Below are positions 27,795 through 36,100 of a stretch of 64,000 nucleotides of DNA, in pieces. Positions within the stretch are counted from its first letter, which is position 1. Each line of letters opens with the position of its first letter. The notes below the pieces were generated by a model. The model was not told where the DNA came from. It searched no databases and was given only the letters and a program-made list of their open reading frames with translations. Source of the DNA: DASRAP01 sp035277145 (lineage in GTDB: Bacteria; Gemmatimonadota; Gemmatimonadetes; Gemmatimonadales; Gemmatimonadaceae); assembly GCA_035277145.1 (NCBI GenBank), contig DATELA010000004.1, forward strand, positions 1 to 64,000, read 5' to 3'. The position numbers were made by a program, and so were the translations under genes.

Positions 27795-27880
27795 GGGAAA
27801 GGGAAATAAAAAGTGAGAAGTGAGAGGGCGGCCTCAAGCGGCGCCGTCTTCCCACTTCTCACTTCAGTTTTCCCTTTCCC
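27795..27880. repeat. Nested inverted repeat with AAGTGAGAAGTG stem
   Basis: GGGAAAGGGA (27795-27804) pairs with TCCCTTTCCC (27871-27880). Inside it, AAGTGAGAAGTG (27811-27822) pairs perfectly with 27853-27864. The arms are symmetric, with 6 nt between the two paired blocks on each side. It lies between the stop of the secreted unknown (27894) and gyrA on the minus strand. It shares its 12-bp core with the 18600-18649 hairpin. Confidence 0.85.
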
Positions 27881-27893
27881 TTTGAGCCGTCTC

Positions 27894-28775
27894 CTACCAG
27901 GTCCGCACCACGGCAAGCAGTCTCCACTCGGCACCGACACGCCTCCAAGCGTACGTCGCCCCCGTGCTCTCCTGCGGCAACGGAATCGCTCCAAGTCTCT
28001 CGGCGTCACGCTGTACCGCGACGATCGCGTAGTCCTGCCACACCGCATGCGCGATGACGCGTGTGTTTCGAAACACGCGCACCGAGTCACCCGCGCGCTG
28101 CTTCGTCGCGAAGAAATCGCGCAGACGATTGAGCCCCCCCGGACCATACGACACCGCGAAATCGACCGCTCCGCTGTCCCGCGGCGGCGTGAAGTTGGTC
28201 ATCTCCGGAAGCACCAGCCCGTCCGGCGTGGCACCAGGCACCGGCACACATCGCTTCGACTCGGGATTGTAGAGCGACGCGGGGAGCACCGGATTCAACG
28301 CGCGTGGCGGCCGGCCAGACGCGACGTCCCACCGAGGCGCGGGTCCGCCGAGCGTTTCGAGGCGAACAACCGCGCGCATGAGTGCGCGCCCCGTCACGTT
28401 GTTGAGCGACGTGTACGCGCCGTACGTCAACACCAGGAATTCGAGATTACCGAGCGCGCGCTGCACGACGCCCGTCGAGTCGCGATCAAACGTGCGGACG
28501 TCGCCGGTCGCGCAGGGCCCCTGCGCAAATCCGACCCACGCCGAGTAGCTCAGCACGAGATTCCGCAACGAATCCGCGCGCAAACGCATCGCGCGATCGG
28601 CGCGTGTGCTCGACCACGTGGTGTCCGGCCGGCTCTGTCCTGCGGCAGCAGCCGATCCGCGTCCAGTCGACGCAGCGCCGCCCGTCCCGGTTTGCGCACG
28701 CGCGCCGCGCGGCGCGCCGAAGGTCAACGTGAGAAACACCGCGAACGCGGTGACAGAGCGATGCTGCAATCTCAT
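27894..28775 (-). CDS. Secreted protein of unknown function
   Basis: This 293-residue protein has a signal peptide ending in ARAQ near residue 28 and a Gly/Ala/Ser-rich linker. A mostly helical middle (LRADSLRNLVLSYSAWVGF) follows. The C-terminal third (FRNTRVIAHAVWQDYAIVAVQRD and WRRVGAEWRLLAVVRTW) resembles the last strands of SnoaL/NTF2-like domains such as DUF4440. That resemblance is weak and is offered only as a lead. No catalytic motif is visible. The gene lies upstream of gyrA on the same strand and downstream of the channel-like gene. Confidence 0.65.
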   Translation of the reverse strand: MRLQHRSVTAFAVFLTLTFGAPRGARAQTGTGGAASTGRGSAAAAGQSRPDTTWSSTRADRAMRLRADSLRNLVLSYSAWVGFAQGPCATGDVRTFDRDSTGVVQRALGNLEFLVLTYGAYTSLNNVTGRALMRAVVRLETLGGPAPRWDVASGRPPRALNPVLPASLYNPESKRCVPVPGATPDGLVLPEMTNFTPPRDSGAVDFAVSYGPGGLNRLRDFFATKQRAGDSVRVFRNTRVIAHAVWQDYAIVAVQRDAERLGAIPLPQESTGATYAWRRVGAEWRLLAVVRTW

Positions 28776-28813
28776 TGGTGTTGATGCGGTAAAGACTCGA
28801 CTACCAACGACCT

Positions 28814-29578
28814 CTACCGCTGAATGCGCACGTCAATTGGCGTGTGCACGGGTGTTCGCGGTGGATCGTGTGGGGAGATGCCTTCCGCGCGCTCTTCGGC
28901 TTCCACTTCGCGCTCGATCGTTTCGCGCTCGGCTCTCCAGCGTTCGTACCAGTTGCGTGTGATTTGTCCTGCGAGCTCGCGCGTACCAAGACCAAACGAC
29001 AGCGCGGCCGCGAGCGCCACCGCGCCAAAGACGATTGCAAATGCCGTCGTAACGATGTCAGTGCCGACGCCGATTTCCTGCAGCGCCATGAACACGCCGA
29101 GCAATACCACGCCACCTTTGCCCACGCGCGCCAGCAGTGCGCCGCCGTGCAGCGATCCGGCTGATGCCATGATCAGCCCTTGCACGAAATCGCCAAGCAC
29201 GATCGAAATGATCACGACAACGATCGCCGCAATCACGCTCGGCAAATAGCTCACCATCTGCGAGAACACTTGCGCGAGCGAATCGACGCCGAGCACGTCC
29301 GCCGCAACGAGCATCGCCGCGAACATCACGAGCCAGAACGCGAGGCTCGCGACGATGCGCGTCGGATTGACGTGGGCGGTGCCGTGATCGAGACCGAGAA
29401 CGGTGCCGGAGCTCAGCACCTCGTTGAGCTTCAAACGGCGGAGCAGACGCGCGGTCGCGCGTTGCGCCAGGCGCCCGAATACGAAGCCGAATACCAGCAG
29501 GACGGCCGCGCCAACCAACCCCGGAATGAACTCCCAGAGCTGGCGAAGCGAGTCGACGAGTCGGTCGGCGAAAGTCAT
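28814..29578 (-). CDS. Mechanosensitive-channel-like transmembrane protein
   Basis: This 254-residue protein has about five hydrophobic helices. An N-terminal IPGLVGAAVLLVFGFVFGRLAQ helix resembles the conserved TM helix of MscS-related proteins without the full MscS beta domain. A central repeat-like helix pair (VSYLPSVIAAIVVVIISIVLGDFVQGLI) and a Gly/Ala-rich FGAVALAAALSFGLGTRELA helix are like the MscS pore helix. It ends in a charged coiled tail (RWRAERETIEREVEAEERAE). It probably sits in the inner membrane and may respond to tension. Gating has not been shown for this short group. The gene is divergent from the outer-membrane protein gene. Confidence 0.75.
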   Translation of the reverse strand: MTFADRLVDSLRQLWEFIPGLVGAAVLLVFGFVFGRLAQRATARLLRRLKLNEVLSSGTVLGLDHGTAHVNPTRIVASLAFWLVMFAAMLVAADVLGVDSLAQVFSQMVSYLPSVIAAIVVVIISIVLGDFVQGLIMASAGSLHGGALLARVGKGGVVLLGVFMALQEIGVGTDIVTTAFAIVFGAVALAAALSFGLGTRELAGQITRNWYERWRAERETIEREVEAEERAEGISPHDPPRTPVHTPIDVRIQR

Positions 29579-29774
29579 CGGGTAGGCCTGAGTATAACCG
29601 TCCTGCTACGTGACGGACGCAGCGCAGTGAGCTACGGCACGTCCGCGCTCGGCATCTGACACCTGTGCCACGCGGGTGACCTTGCGCGTCTAGTAGGTCG
29701 GAGTCCGGGATAACTGCCCAGAAAGTGGGGTGGCCCCGGTGTTCGTCGTCACCCTTCCCATGCAGGGAGCCAGA

Positions 29775-30590
29775 ATGATCCGATCTACTGGTTGGACGCG
29801 TTTCGCGCTGTGCGGCGCACTCGCGGCAGCCGTCGCACCTGGAATCCTTTTCGCGCAGGATCGCGCGAAGCTCCTTCTTCCCGTTCCCACCTCCATGGGG
29901 TCGGTTGGCTCGACGGTCATTGGTCGCGCCCAACCTGGCGTCACGACGTCGTCGCCGTTGGCGTTTGGTCCGAGCTGGGGTGACATGTTCGTCGGTGCGT
30001 CGTACCAAGCCGATGCGCGCTACACCGACGCTGAAGACGGCACTGCATCAATTGGGATGGGTTTCCTGAACCCGGTCGATAAAGTCGGCGTCGAAGTGGT
30101 ACTCACCTCGCTGTCGACGGTGAACGGTGGACTCGGCACACGCATGGCGGCGGGCTTCAAAGTTCACAAAGTGCTCGCGAACCAAATGGCGGTTGCCGTT
30201 GGCGTTGAAGGCGTGAAAGTCCGCGGCTTCACCGACTCTGAGCAGAGCTGGTATGGCGCCATTTCGAAGTACATGACCATCCACTCCGGGAAGTACTTCA
30301 ACGCAGTCACGTTGAATGCCGGAGCGGGTAACGGCCGCTTTCAGAGCGAAGACAACATGCTCGCGGGCGAAGATGGCATTGGATTCTTCGCGAGCGGCGG
30401 GATTCGCGTCATGCAATACCTCGGCGCAATTGCGGATTGGACGGGCCAGGATTTGAACCTTGGCGCGTCGCTCGCACTGCCGATTGAACGCTTCAGCCTG
30501 ATCCTCACCCCCGCGCTCTCGGACGTCACCGAGACCGCCGGCGACGGCGCCCGGTTCACTGCCGGGTTTGGCCTGACGTGGCGCTTCTAA
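29775..30590 (+). CDS. Putative outer-membrane/exported beta-rich protein
   Basis: The 271-residue protein has a signal peptide (FALCGALAAAVAPGILFAQ) and alternating hydrophobic strands rich in Gly and aromatic residues. It ends in FTAGFGLTWRF, with the terminal Phe typical of outer-membrane beta-barrels. The start at 29775 is chosen because GGGAG lies 5 nt before this ATG; GTG at 29730 and ATG at 29760 have no such site. It is followed 24 nt later by another small secreted protein and then a terminator, so the two are probably co-transcribed. The ligand or role is unknown. Confidence 0.75.
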   Translation: MIRSTGWTRFALCGALAAAVAPGILFAQDRAKLLLPVPTSMGSVGSTVIGRAQPGVTTSSPLAFGPSWGDMFVGASYQADARYTDAEDGTASIGMGFLNPVDKVGVEVVLTSLSTVNGGLGTRMAAGFKVHKVLANQMAVAVGVEGVKVRGFTDSEQSWYGAISKYMTIHSGKYFNAVTLNAGAGNGRFQSEDNMLAGEDGIGFFASGGIRVMQYLGAIADWTGQDLNLGASLALPIERFSLILTPALSDVTETAGDGARFTAGFGLTWRF

Positions 30591-30614
30591 GCCGTCCACA
30601 CGGAGACTGAGACT

Positions 30615-31172
30615 ATGAAGACCTCATTCCTTTCGAAGAGCGGTATCGCCATCGCAGTTGCGATTGCCTTGGCATTCGCGGCGCCGGCGTCGGCGCAGAA
30701 CGGCTCCGACATGTCAGGCGTCGGCGGTGGCGGCAGCGGACTCCCGGGCTCGCTCGGTGTGGGCCTGCCGGCCGGACCGGGCTCCTTCACGCGCGTGAGC
30801 ATCATCGACGGCGTGTCTGGGCAGGCCGCGATGTTCATGAACTCCACTACCCGCGGCGTCTCGTCATCGAACCCGGCGACGGGAACGACCATGACCGTTC
30901 CGCAGAACGTCGCGCAGGCGCTTGGCGCCGCGCTGAGCGGCAACGGTCAGGGCACCGGCGCATTGTCGACGGCACTGACGGCGGGCGGCATTAGCGCAGA
31001 CCAGGCGAGCGCGCTCGTACAGGCACTCACGGGCCTCGGCGCAGCCCCAAGCCTCACGTCGCTGCGCGCGGCGGTTAACGCGTTCAACGACGCCGTGAAT
31101 GCGTCCACGGGCGCTATTCCGCCAGCATTGATGGCCGTGCGCGGGGCGTTGGCAGGGATTATCGGGAACTAG
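30615..31172 (+). CDS. Small secreted Ala/Gly-rich protein
   Basis: The 185-residue protein has a clean signal peptide (KSGIAIAVAIALAFAAPASAQ). The mature part is low in charge and rich in Ala, Gly, Ser and Thr, with NVAQALGAALSGNGQGTGALSTALTAGG and SALVQALTGLGAAPSLTSL segments. It has no Cys and no recognised domain. A GGAG site lies 9 nt before the ATG. The gene forms a two-gene unit with the preceding beta-barrel-like protein, ended by the terminator at 31206. An extracellular structural or surface protein is possible but unproven. Confidence 0.75.
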   Translation: MKTSFLSKSGIAIAVAIALAFAAPASAQNGSDMSGVGGGGSGLPGSLGVGLPAGPGSFTRVSIIDGVSGQAAMFMNSTTRGVSSSNPATGTTMTVPQNVAQALGAALSGNGQGTGALSTALTAGGISADQASALVQALTGLGAAPSLTSLRAAVNAFNDAVNASTGAIPPALMAVRGALAGIIGN

Positions 31173-31175
31173 CGC

Positions 31176-31258
31176 TGAGCTGAGAGCCCTGAGCCTGGAA
31201 CGTCGAAGCCCCGAGCAAACACTCGGGGCTTTGTTTTTAGCTCAGGGCTCACAGCTCA
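31176..31258. repeat. AGCTCAGGGCTC inverted repeat surrounding a terminator
   Basis: A 19-bp arm at 31176-31194 pairs with 31240-31258 with one mismatch and encloses a complete intrinsic terminator. The AGCTCAGGGCTC core recurs inside odhB at 57463-57474. It begins 4 nt after the stop of the secreted protein gene and ends 11 nt before the stop of the convergent gene. Confidence 0.8.
31206..31238 (+). terminator. Rho-independent terminator
   Basis: AAGCCCCGAG (31206-31215), a 6-nt loop and CTCGGGGCTT (31222-31231) form a perfect 10-bp GC-rich stem, followed by TGTTTTT. It is placed 34 nt after the stop of the small secreted protein and is oriented to stop plus-strand transcription. Confidence 0.92.
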
Positions 31259-31269
31259 TGGGTGTCGTT

Positions 31270-31869
31270 TCAATAGCTCGCCCCAAACGCAAGCGCTACG
31301 AGTTTCCCGCCGCTCGCGGACGTGACGTTGCCCAGCAAGCGGCCCTCGAGGAACCAGTCCCAGCCGCCGAGCCCGCCACGCATGCGGATGCCGGCGCCTG
31401 CAGCCCAGCCGAAGCGCACCGTGTTTGCATCGGTGCAGCGAATCTCGTTGTCAGAGCCGAATCCGTTATCCAGCGAGCACGCACCCCGGAGCGAGAGAAT
31501 GGGCCCGCCAATGGCGTACGGAATCCATTTCGCGCTCGACGAATCCGGCCGCGTGGTGCGCAGGAAGCCACCGAGTTCGTAGCCGTCTTCGTTCACACCA
31601 AACGTCGTTCCGGCAGCGCCGGCGCGATCGTACTGTGCCTGGATGTACGCGCCTTCGAAACGCCATCCCACGTAGGGCTTCCAGCGTCCGTCGGCGATGA
31701 TGCGCACAGCGAGTCCAGTGCGGCGGTCGGTGGAATCCGGAATGGTTCCGATTTGCGAGCGCCACTCGATAGCGCCACCGAACTGGGGACGCGAGCGGGC
31801 GCGCTGCGCCGCAGCTGGAGCAGAGACCGCGACGACGCCAACGCAGGCGATGAGGACGCGAAGGTGCAT
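31270..31869 (-). CDS. Putative outer-membrane beta-barrel protein
   Basis: The 199-residue protein has a signal peptide (LIACVGVVAVSAPAAAQ) and alternating strands (RLAVRIIADGRWKPYVGWRFEGAYIQ and VRFGWAAGAGIRM). It ends in LVALAFGASY, consistent with an OmpA/OmpW-size barrel. Two cysteines (SLRGACSLDN and NEIRCTDAN) could form an extracellular disulfide. It lies 6 nt after galE and is probably the last gene of the wbpM-like/galE transcript. No specific family is recognised. Confidence 0.7.
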   Translation of the reverse strand: MHLRVLIACVGVVAVSAPAAAQRARSRPQFGGAIEWRSQIGTIPDSTDRRTGLAVRIIADGRWKPYVGWRFEGAYIQAQYDRAGAAGTTFGVNEDGYELGGFLRTTRPDSSSAKWIPYAIGGPILSLRGACSLDNGFGSDNEIRCTDANTVRFGWAAGAGIRMRGGLGGWDWFLEGRLLGNVTSASGGKLVALAFGASY

Positions 31870-31875
31870 GGACAG

Positions 31876-32856
31876 CTATTTGTACCCCTTCGGGTGCGCT
31901 TGGCGCCACATCAACGCGTCTTCCACCATTTGATCGAGCGACGTGATGGCCGGCCTGAACCCCGCATCCCGCGCAAATGCATTCGCATCGGCGACGAGCG
32001 TTGCTGGATCGCCTTCGCGGCGCGGGCCCATCGCCGATTTGATCTGCTTGCCACACGCTTTCTCGACTGCGCGCACCACGTCGAGCACCGAGAAGCCGGT
32101 TCCGATTCCGACGTTATACGCGCGCAGCGGGAGCGAGCCGAGCTTTTTCAGCGCGGCGAGGTGCGCGCCCGCGATATCGCTCACGTGCACATAGTCGCGC
32201 ACGCACGTGCCGTCGGGCGTTGGATAATCGTTCCCGTAGATCGTCAGCTCGGGTTTGCGGCCTAGCGCAACGTCGGCGGCAATCGGAATGATGTGCGTTT
32301 CAACCGGACGGTCCTCGCCGTACTTCCGCGTCGCGCCGCACACGTTGAAGTAGCGGAGTGCCACGTATTGCAATCCGTACCGTTCCGCGAAACCGGTGAG
32401 CATCGACTCCGCTGCGAGCTTCGACGCGCCGTATGGATTGATGGGTGCGCGCGGTGTCATTTCAGAAATCGGAACCGTTTCCGGCGTTCCGTACACGGCG
32501 CACGTCGACGACATCACGAGCTTGCCCACGCCCGCGGCGGCCATCGCATCGCACAGCGACCGCGTCGCTTCGACGTTCTGGCGCCACGCGCGTCCCGGAT
32601 CTTTGACCGTCACGGGAATCACCGCTTCGGCGGCAAAATGAAACGCGGCGTCGCACCGGCGTGATTTCAGCAGCGTCGTGAGCGCCGCCTGATCGAGAAT
32701 GTCTTGTTGAACGAACTCGGCGCCATCCGCGACCGCCGCGCGATGGCCGTTCGAGAGGTCGTCGACGGCGAGAACATCGAAGCCGTGCGAGAGCAGGAGT
32801 TCCGTGGCGACCGAGCCGATGTATCCGGCGGCGCCGGTAACGAGTACGCGGGGCAC
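31876..32856 (-). CDS. galE: UDP-glucose 4-epimerase
   Basis: The 326-residue extended SDR enzyme interconverts UDP-Glc and UDP-Gal (or the GlcNAc/GalNAc pair) in the cytoplasm. It has the NAD motif TGAAGYIG, DDLSNGHRAAV, SSTCAVYG with the active-site Ser/Thr, the YGASK dyad, and the GalE substrate signature YFNVCGA. It feeds galactose-type sugars into the adjacent polysaccharide pathway. It is 22 nt after the WbpM-like gene. Confidence 0.95.
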   Translation of the reverse strand: MPRVLVTGAAGYIGSVATELLLSHGFDVLAVDDLSNGHRAAVADGAEFVQQDILDQAALTTLLKSRRCDAAFHFAAEAVIPVTVKDPGRAWRQNVEATRSLCDAMAAAGVGKLVMSSTCAVYGTPETVPISEMTPRAPINPYGASKLAAESMLTGFAERYGLQYVALRYFNVCGATRKYGEDRPVETHIIPIAADVALGRKPELTIYGNDYPTPDGTCVRDYVHVSDIAGAHLAALKKLGSLPLRAYNVGIGTGFSVLDVVRAVEKACGKQIKSAMGPRREGDPATLVADANAFARDAGFRPAITSLDQMVEDALMWRQAHPKGYK

Positions 32857-32878
32857 CGCTGACGCTAACGACTGCTTA

Positions 32879-34786
32879 CTAGCGCGCGGAAGGGGCTATG
32901 GCCGGTTCCGACACAGTCGGCGTGGGACGCGACGTGCGCTGCGTGCGCGCGTCCTGGCGCGAGTAATCCGGCACAATGGAGTGCAGAATTTCGCGCAAGT
33001 GCGCGTCGTTTTCACCAGAGAGCGTCGACTGGACGAGCGTGCTGATGAGATCGACGGTCGAATCCGTGACGTCATCCGGACGCGCGCGAAGAATCTTTGG
33101 ATGTTCGCTGCCCGCGAAGACTTCGCCGGGCATGAACAATTCTTCGTAGAGTTTCTCGCCGGGCCGAATGCCCGTGTACACGATTTCGATCTCGTCCTCT
33201 TCGAGGCCCGAGAGGCGAATCAAGTCGCGCGCGAGATCGGCGACTTTGACGGCTTCGCCCATGTCGAGCACGAACACGTTGCCGCCTTTGCCGATCGCGC
33301 CCGCCTGCAACACGAGTTGCACCGCTTCCGGAATCGTCATGAAGTAGCGGCGCATTTCCGGATGCGTGATTGTGACAGGACCGCCGTTGCGAATCTGTTC
33401 GAGGAAAATCGGCACGACCGATCCGTTCGACGCGAGCACATTGCCGAATCGAACGCTCACGAAATTGCGATTCTCCATGCGCGCGGCGCGATACACGAGT
33501 TGCTCCGCGAGCCGCTTGGTCACGCCCATGACCGACGTTGGGCGCACCGCTTTGTCCGACGAGATCAGCACGAAATGCGAGACGTCGTTATCGAGCGCCG
33601 CTTCAACGACGTTGCGTGTGCCGAGCACGTTGTTGGTGATGGCTTCGTAGACGTTCTCTTCCATGAGCGGCACGTGCTTGTGTGCCGCGGCGTGGAAGAC
33701 GGCGTGCGGACGATGCGCTTCGAATGCGCTGCGCACGCGAACCGCGTTGCGGATGTCGCAGATGACCGGCACGATGAGCACATCCGAGAAACGCGCGCGC
33801 AGTTCGCGGACGATGTTGAACATCGCGTTCTCGGAGTGCTCAAGTACGACGAGCTTCTCGGGGCCGAGCTCGGCGATTTGGCGGCAAAGTTCGGAGCCGA
33901 TGGATCCGCCGCCGCCGGTGACGACAACTGACTTGTTTTCAGCCAGTGTACGAACTTGAGCCAGATCCGTGCGAATTGGATCGCGGCGGAGCAAGTCTTC
34001 GATTTCGACCTGACGGAGCTTGGAGACTGAGAATTTGCCCGACAGGATATCGCGCATCGTCGGGATGATGCGCGTACGGGCGCCGCCAGCTTTGGCCAAT
34101 TCGACGACGCGGCGAACGATGGCGCCGCGCGCGGCAGGAATGGCGATGATGACTTCGTCGGCGTCGGTTTCTTTCACGACACGGCCGAGTTCGTCGACCG
34201 TGCCGGCGACGCTGACGCCGCCGAGCATGAGTCCGCGCTTGACCGGATCGTCGTCGACGAACGCGACGACTTCGATCTCGCTGTTTGGTGCGGTTTCGGA
34301 TTCTTTGAGGATGGCCTGACCGGCGGTGCCGGCGCCGGCGACGACCGCGCGCTTTCGCGAGCTCACGGGGCGTCGCTGATACGTCGCGGCCACGCGAATG
34401 GCGAGGCGGGGTGCCGCGGCGATGCAGACGGTGGCGAGCGCGTTGAAGGCGAGGATCGAGAGCGGGACGCGGCCTTCGGTCAGTCCGAGCGCGGGAAAGA
34501 GCACACCGCCGCGGATGAGCGAGACGATGGCGGCGACACCGCCGGCGACGAAGATGCGTTCGACTTCAGCGACGGACGCGTATCGCCAGAGAGCCCGATA
34601 GAGGCCGAAGAGCCAGAAGATGAAGAGTTTGAGCGGGACGCCGATGAGCAGCGAGAAGAGCACCATTCGCTGGACGGCGGGGGACCAATTGAGCCCTTCG
34701 AACCGCAGGACGAACGCGAGCACCGTGGCGACGCTTAACAACAGCGCGTCGAGGAGAAACAGGTGTCGGTTTCGGAGTGCGAGCAT
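32879..34786 (-). CDS. WbpM/CapD-type nucleotide-sugar 4,6-dehydratase
   Basis: The 635-residue membrane enzyme has about four N-terminal TM helices (residues 1-110), a first Rossmann fold (VAGAGTAGQAILKES) and a C-terminal SDR domain (VVTGGGGSIGSELCRQI). SSDKAVRPTSVMGVTKR has Met-Lys in place of the usual Tyr-Lys pair, as in the large WbpM/FlaA1 enzymes. These convert UDP-GlcNAc to a 4-keto-6-deoxy sugar for FucNAc or QuiNAc synthesis. Together with the WecA/WbpL-like transferase and the reductase/epimerase upstream it matches the Pseudomonas wbpV-wbpL-wbpM group. The C-terminus is a variable Pro/Thr/Arg tail. Confidence 0.92.
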   Translation of the reverse strand: MLALRNRHLFLLDALLLSVATVLAFVLRFEGLNWSPAVQRMVLFSLLIGVPLKLFIFWLFGLYRALWRYASVAEVERIFVAGGVAAIVSLIRGGVLFPALGLTEGRVPLSILAFNALATVCIAAAPRLAIRVAATYQRRPVSSRKRAVVAGAGTAGQAILKESETAPNSEIEVVAFVDDDPVKRGLMLGGVSVAGTVDELGRVVKETDADEVIIAIPAARGAIVRRVVELAKAGGARTRIIPTMRDILSGKFSVSKLRQVEIEDLLRRDPIRTDLAQVRTLAENKSVVVTGGGGSIGSELCRQIAELGPEKLVVLEHSENAMFNIVRELRARFSDVLIVPVICDIRNAVRVRSAFEAHRPHAVFHAAAHKHVPLMEENVYEAITNNVLGTRNVVEAALDNDVSHFVLISSDKAVRPTSVMGVTKRLAEQLVYRAARMENRNFVSVRFGNVLASNGSVVPIFLEQIRNGGPVTITHPEMRRYFMTIPEAVQLVLQAGAIGKGGNVFVLDMGEAVKVADLARDLIRLSGLEEDEIEIVYTGIRPGEKLYEELFMPGEVFAGSEHPKILRARPDDVTDSTVDLISTLVQSTLSGENDAHLREILHSIVPDYSRQDARTQRTSRPTPTVSEPAIAPSAR

Positions 34787-35068
34787 TATTGCAGCGCGTT
34801 CATTCCGCCAGTGCGCGTAAATGCGGGCGAGTCGTACGGCCCCGTTACCGCACGTGTGAGTGTTGTGAGTACCGGCTCGTTAAGAGCGTCCCGAGTGGAT
34901 GACGCGCGCCGAGAGACCTGCGTCACAGCAACGCCGTCACGCTGCGGGACACGGCACGTGAGATTTCTGCGCAAACTCACCCGGTAATGGGCGGCTTCGC
35001 CATAGCGCGCATCACGCGGCACACCGGGCATACGGCTAGCTACGCGCCGAATGCGCGAGCGTTGTGCG
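34787..35068. other. Intergenic region before wbpM-like gene
   Basis: This 282-nt non-coding stretch lies between the initiating transferase stop and the WbpM-like gene start. I see no convincing ORF, tRNA, repeat family or strong hairpin in it. It presumably carries the promoter for the wbpM-galE group on the minus strand. Confidence 0.5.
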
Positions 35069-36100
35069 TTAGGTGCGCGAGGCGCCGGGCTGCGCGTCGA
35101 CCGGGAAGCGTCGGACGATCGCGACGTACAGCACGGTGAGCGCCGCAAAAACAGTCGCGACAACGACGCTCTGCGCACTCGGTTTCTGTAGTGAAAACCA
35201 CGCCAGGATTCCAAGCGCTGTGTTAAGAAGCAGTACAGATGCAGTCACGCCACGGTGCCCGAGCGATGTGCGGGCGAGGCGCTGGTACGCGTGCGATCGA
35301 TGCGCCTCGTGCCAGCGCTCTCCAGCGACAACCCTTCGCACCAACGTGGCGGTCGCATCGACCAGAAACATCGAGCCGAGCAACGCCCACACGATTGCAG
35401 GCACAGCACGAGCCTGATCGGACGCAAGTGCGAGCACGGCGAACCAAAAGCCGAGCGCGCCACTGCCGACGTCGCCCATGAACAGCTTTGCGGGCGGCCA
35501 ATTCCAGATGAGGAATCCAATTGCTGCGCCGGCCGTCGCGACCGAGAGCGCGCCGAGCCCCGTCGCGCCGACAGCGTTCAGCATAACGGCCGCAGCAATC
35601 GATGTCGTTGCTGCCTCGACTCCGCTGATACCGTCGATGCCGTCCATGAAGTTGAAGAGGTTGATGCTCCACACTACGGCGAGGACGGCGAGCAGCGCGC
35701 CGACAATCCCCAGTGTGTGCACATCGGTGCCCACCATGACCGAGGGGAAACCGCCAAGCCAAGCAACCGCCCACACCGCGCTCATCGCGTGAACAGTGAT
35801 GCGCACACGCACGGGAACGCCCTGACGATCGTCGCGCCACCCAACCACGGCCACGGGGATCACGCCGAGCAGCGCGACAAAAACCTCCAACTGAAGGCTC
35901 CGCTGCAACCACAACACGGTCGCGCTGCCGACAAGTGCCGCGGCAACCGCAGCGCCGCCTCCGCGCGGTGTGGGAACTGTGTGCGAGCTGCGCTCGTTTG
36001 GCTTGTCGAGTAAGGCGGTCGCGCTGGCGTGCCGACGGACAACACCGCACAGAATTGCGGTGACGAGAAGCGATGCGATTCCGAGTACGGGCGCCGTCAT
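35069..36100 (-). CDS. WecA/WbpL-like Und-P sugar-1-phosphate transferase
   Basis: The 343-residue polytopic GT4 enzyme of the MraY/WecA family has ERSSHTVPTPRGGGAAV, the catalytic FNFMDGIDGISGVEA loop and the LFMGDVGSGALGFW motif that binds the Mg and nucleotide. It starts the repeat unit by moving a HexNAc-1-phosphate onto undecaprenyl phosphate at the inner membrane. Its start overlaps the end of the epimerase gene (ATGA), so the pair is translationally coupled. In Pseudomonas the equivalent WbpL loads FucNAc or QuiNAc. Confidence 0.92.
   Translation of the reverse strand: MTAPVLGIASLLVTAILCGVVRRHASATALLDKPNERSSHTVPTPRGGGAAVAAALVGSATVLWLQRSLQLEVFVALLGVIPVAVVGWRDDRQGVPVRVRITVHAMSAVWAVAWLGGFPSVMVGTDVHTLGIVGALLAVLAVVWSINLFNFMDGIDGISGVEAATTSIAAAVMLNAVGATGLGALSVATAGAAIGFLIWNWPPAKLFMGDVGSGALGFWFAVLALASDQARAVPAIVWALLGSMFLVDATATLVRRVVAGERWHEAHRSHAYQRLARTSLGHRGVTASVLLLNTALGILAWFSLQKPSAQSVVVATVFAALTVLYVAIVRRFPVDAQPGASRT

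Noticed and set aside
34787..35068. tRNA or small RNA gene in the gap before the wbpM-like gene
   Set aside because: I looked for cloverleaf-type pairing and a strong terminator and found neither.
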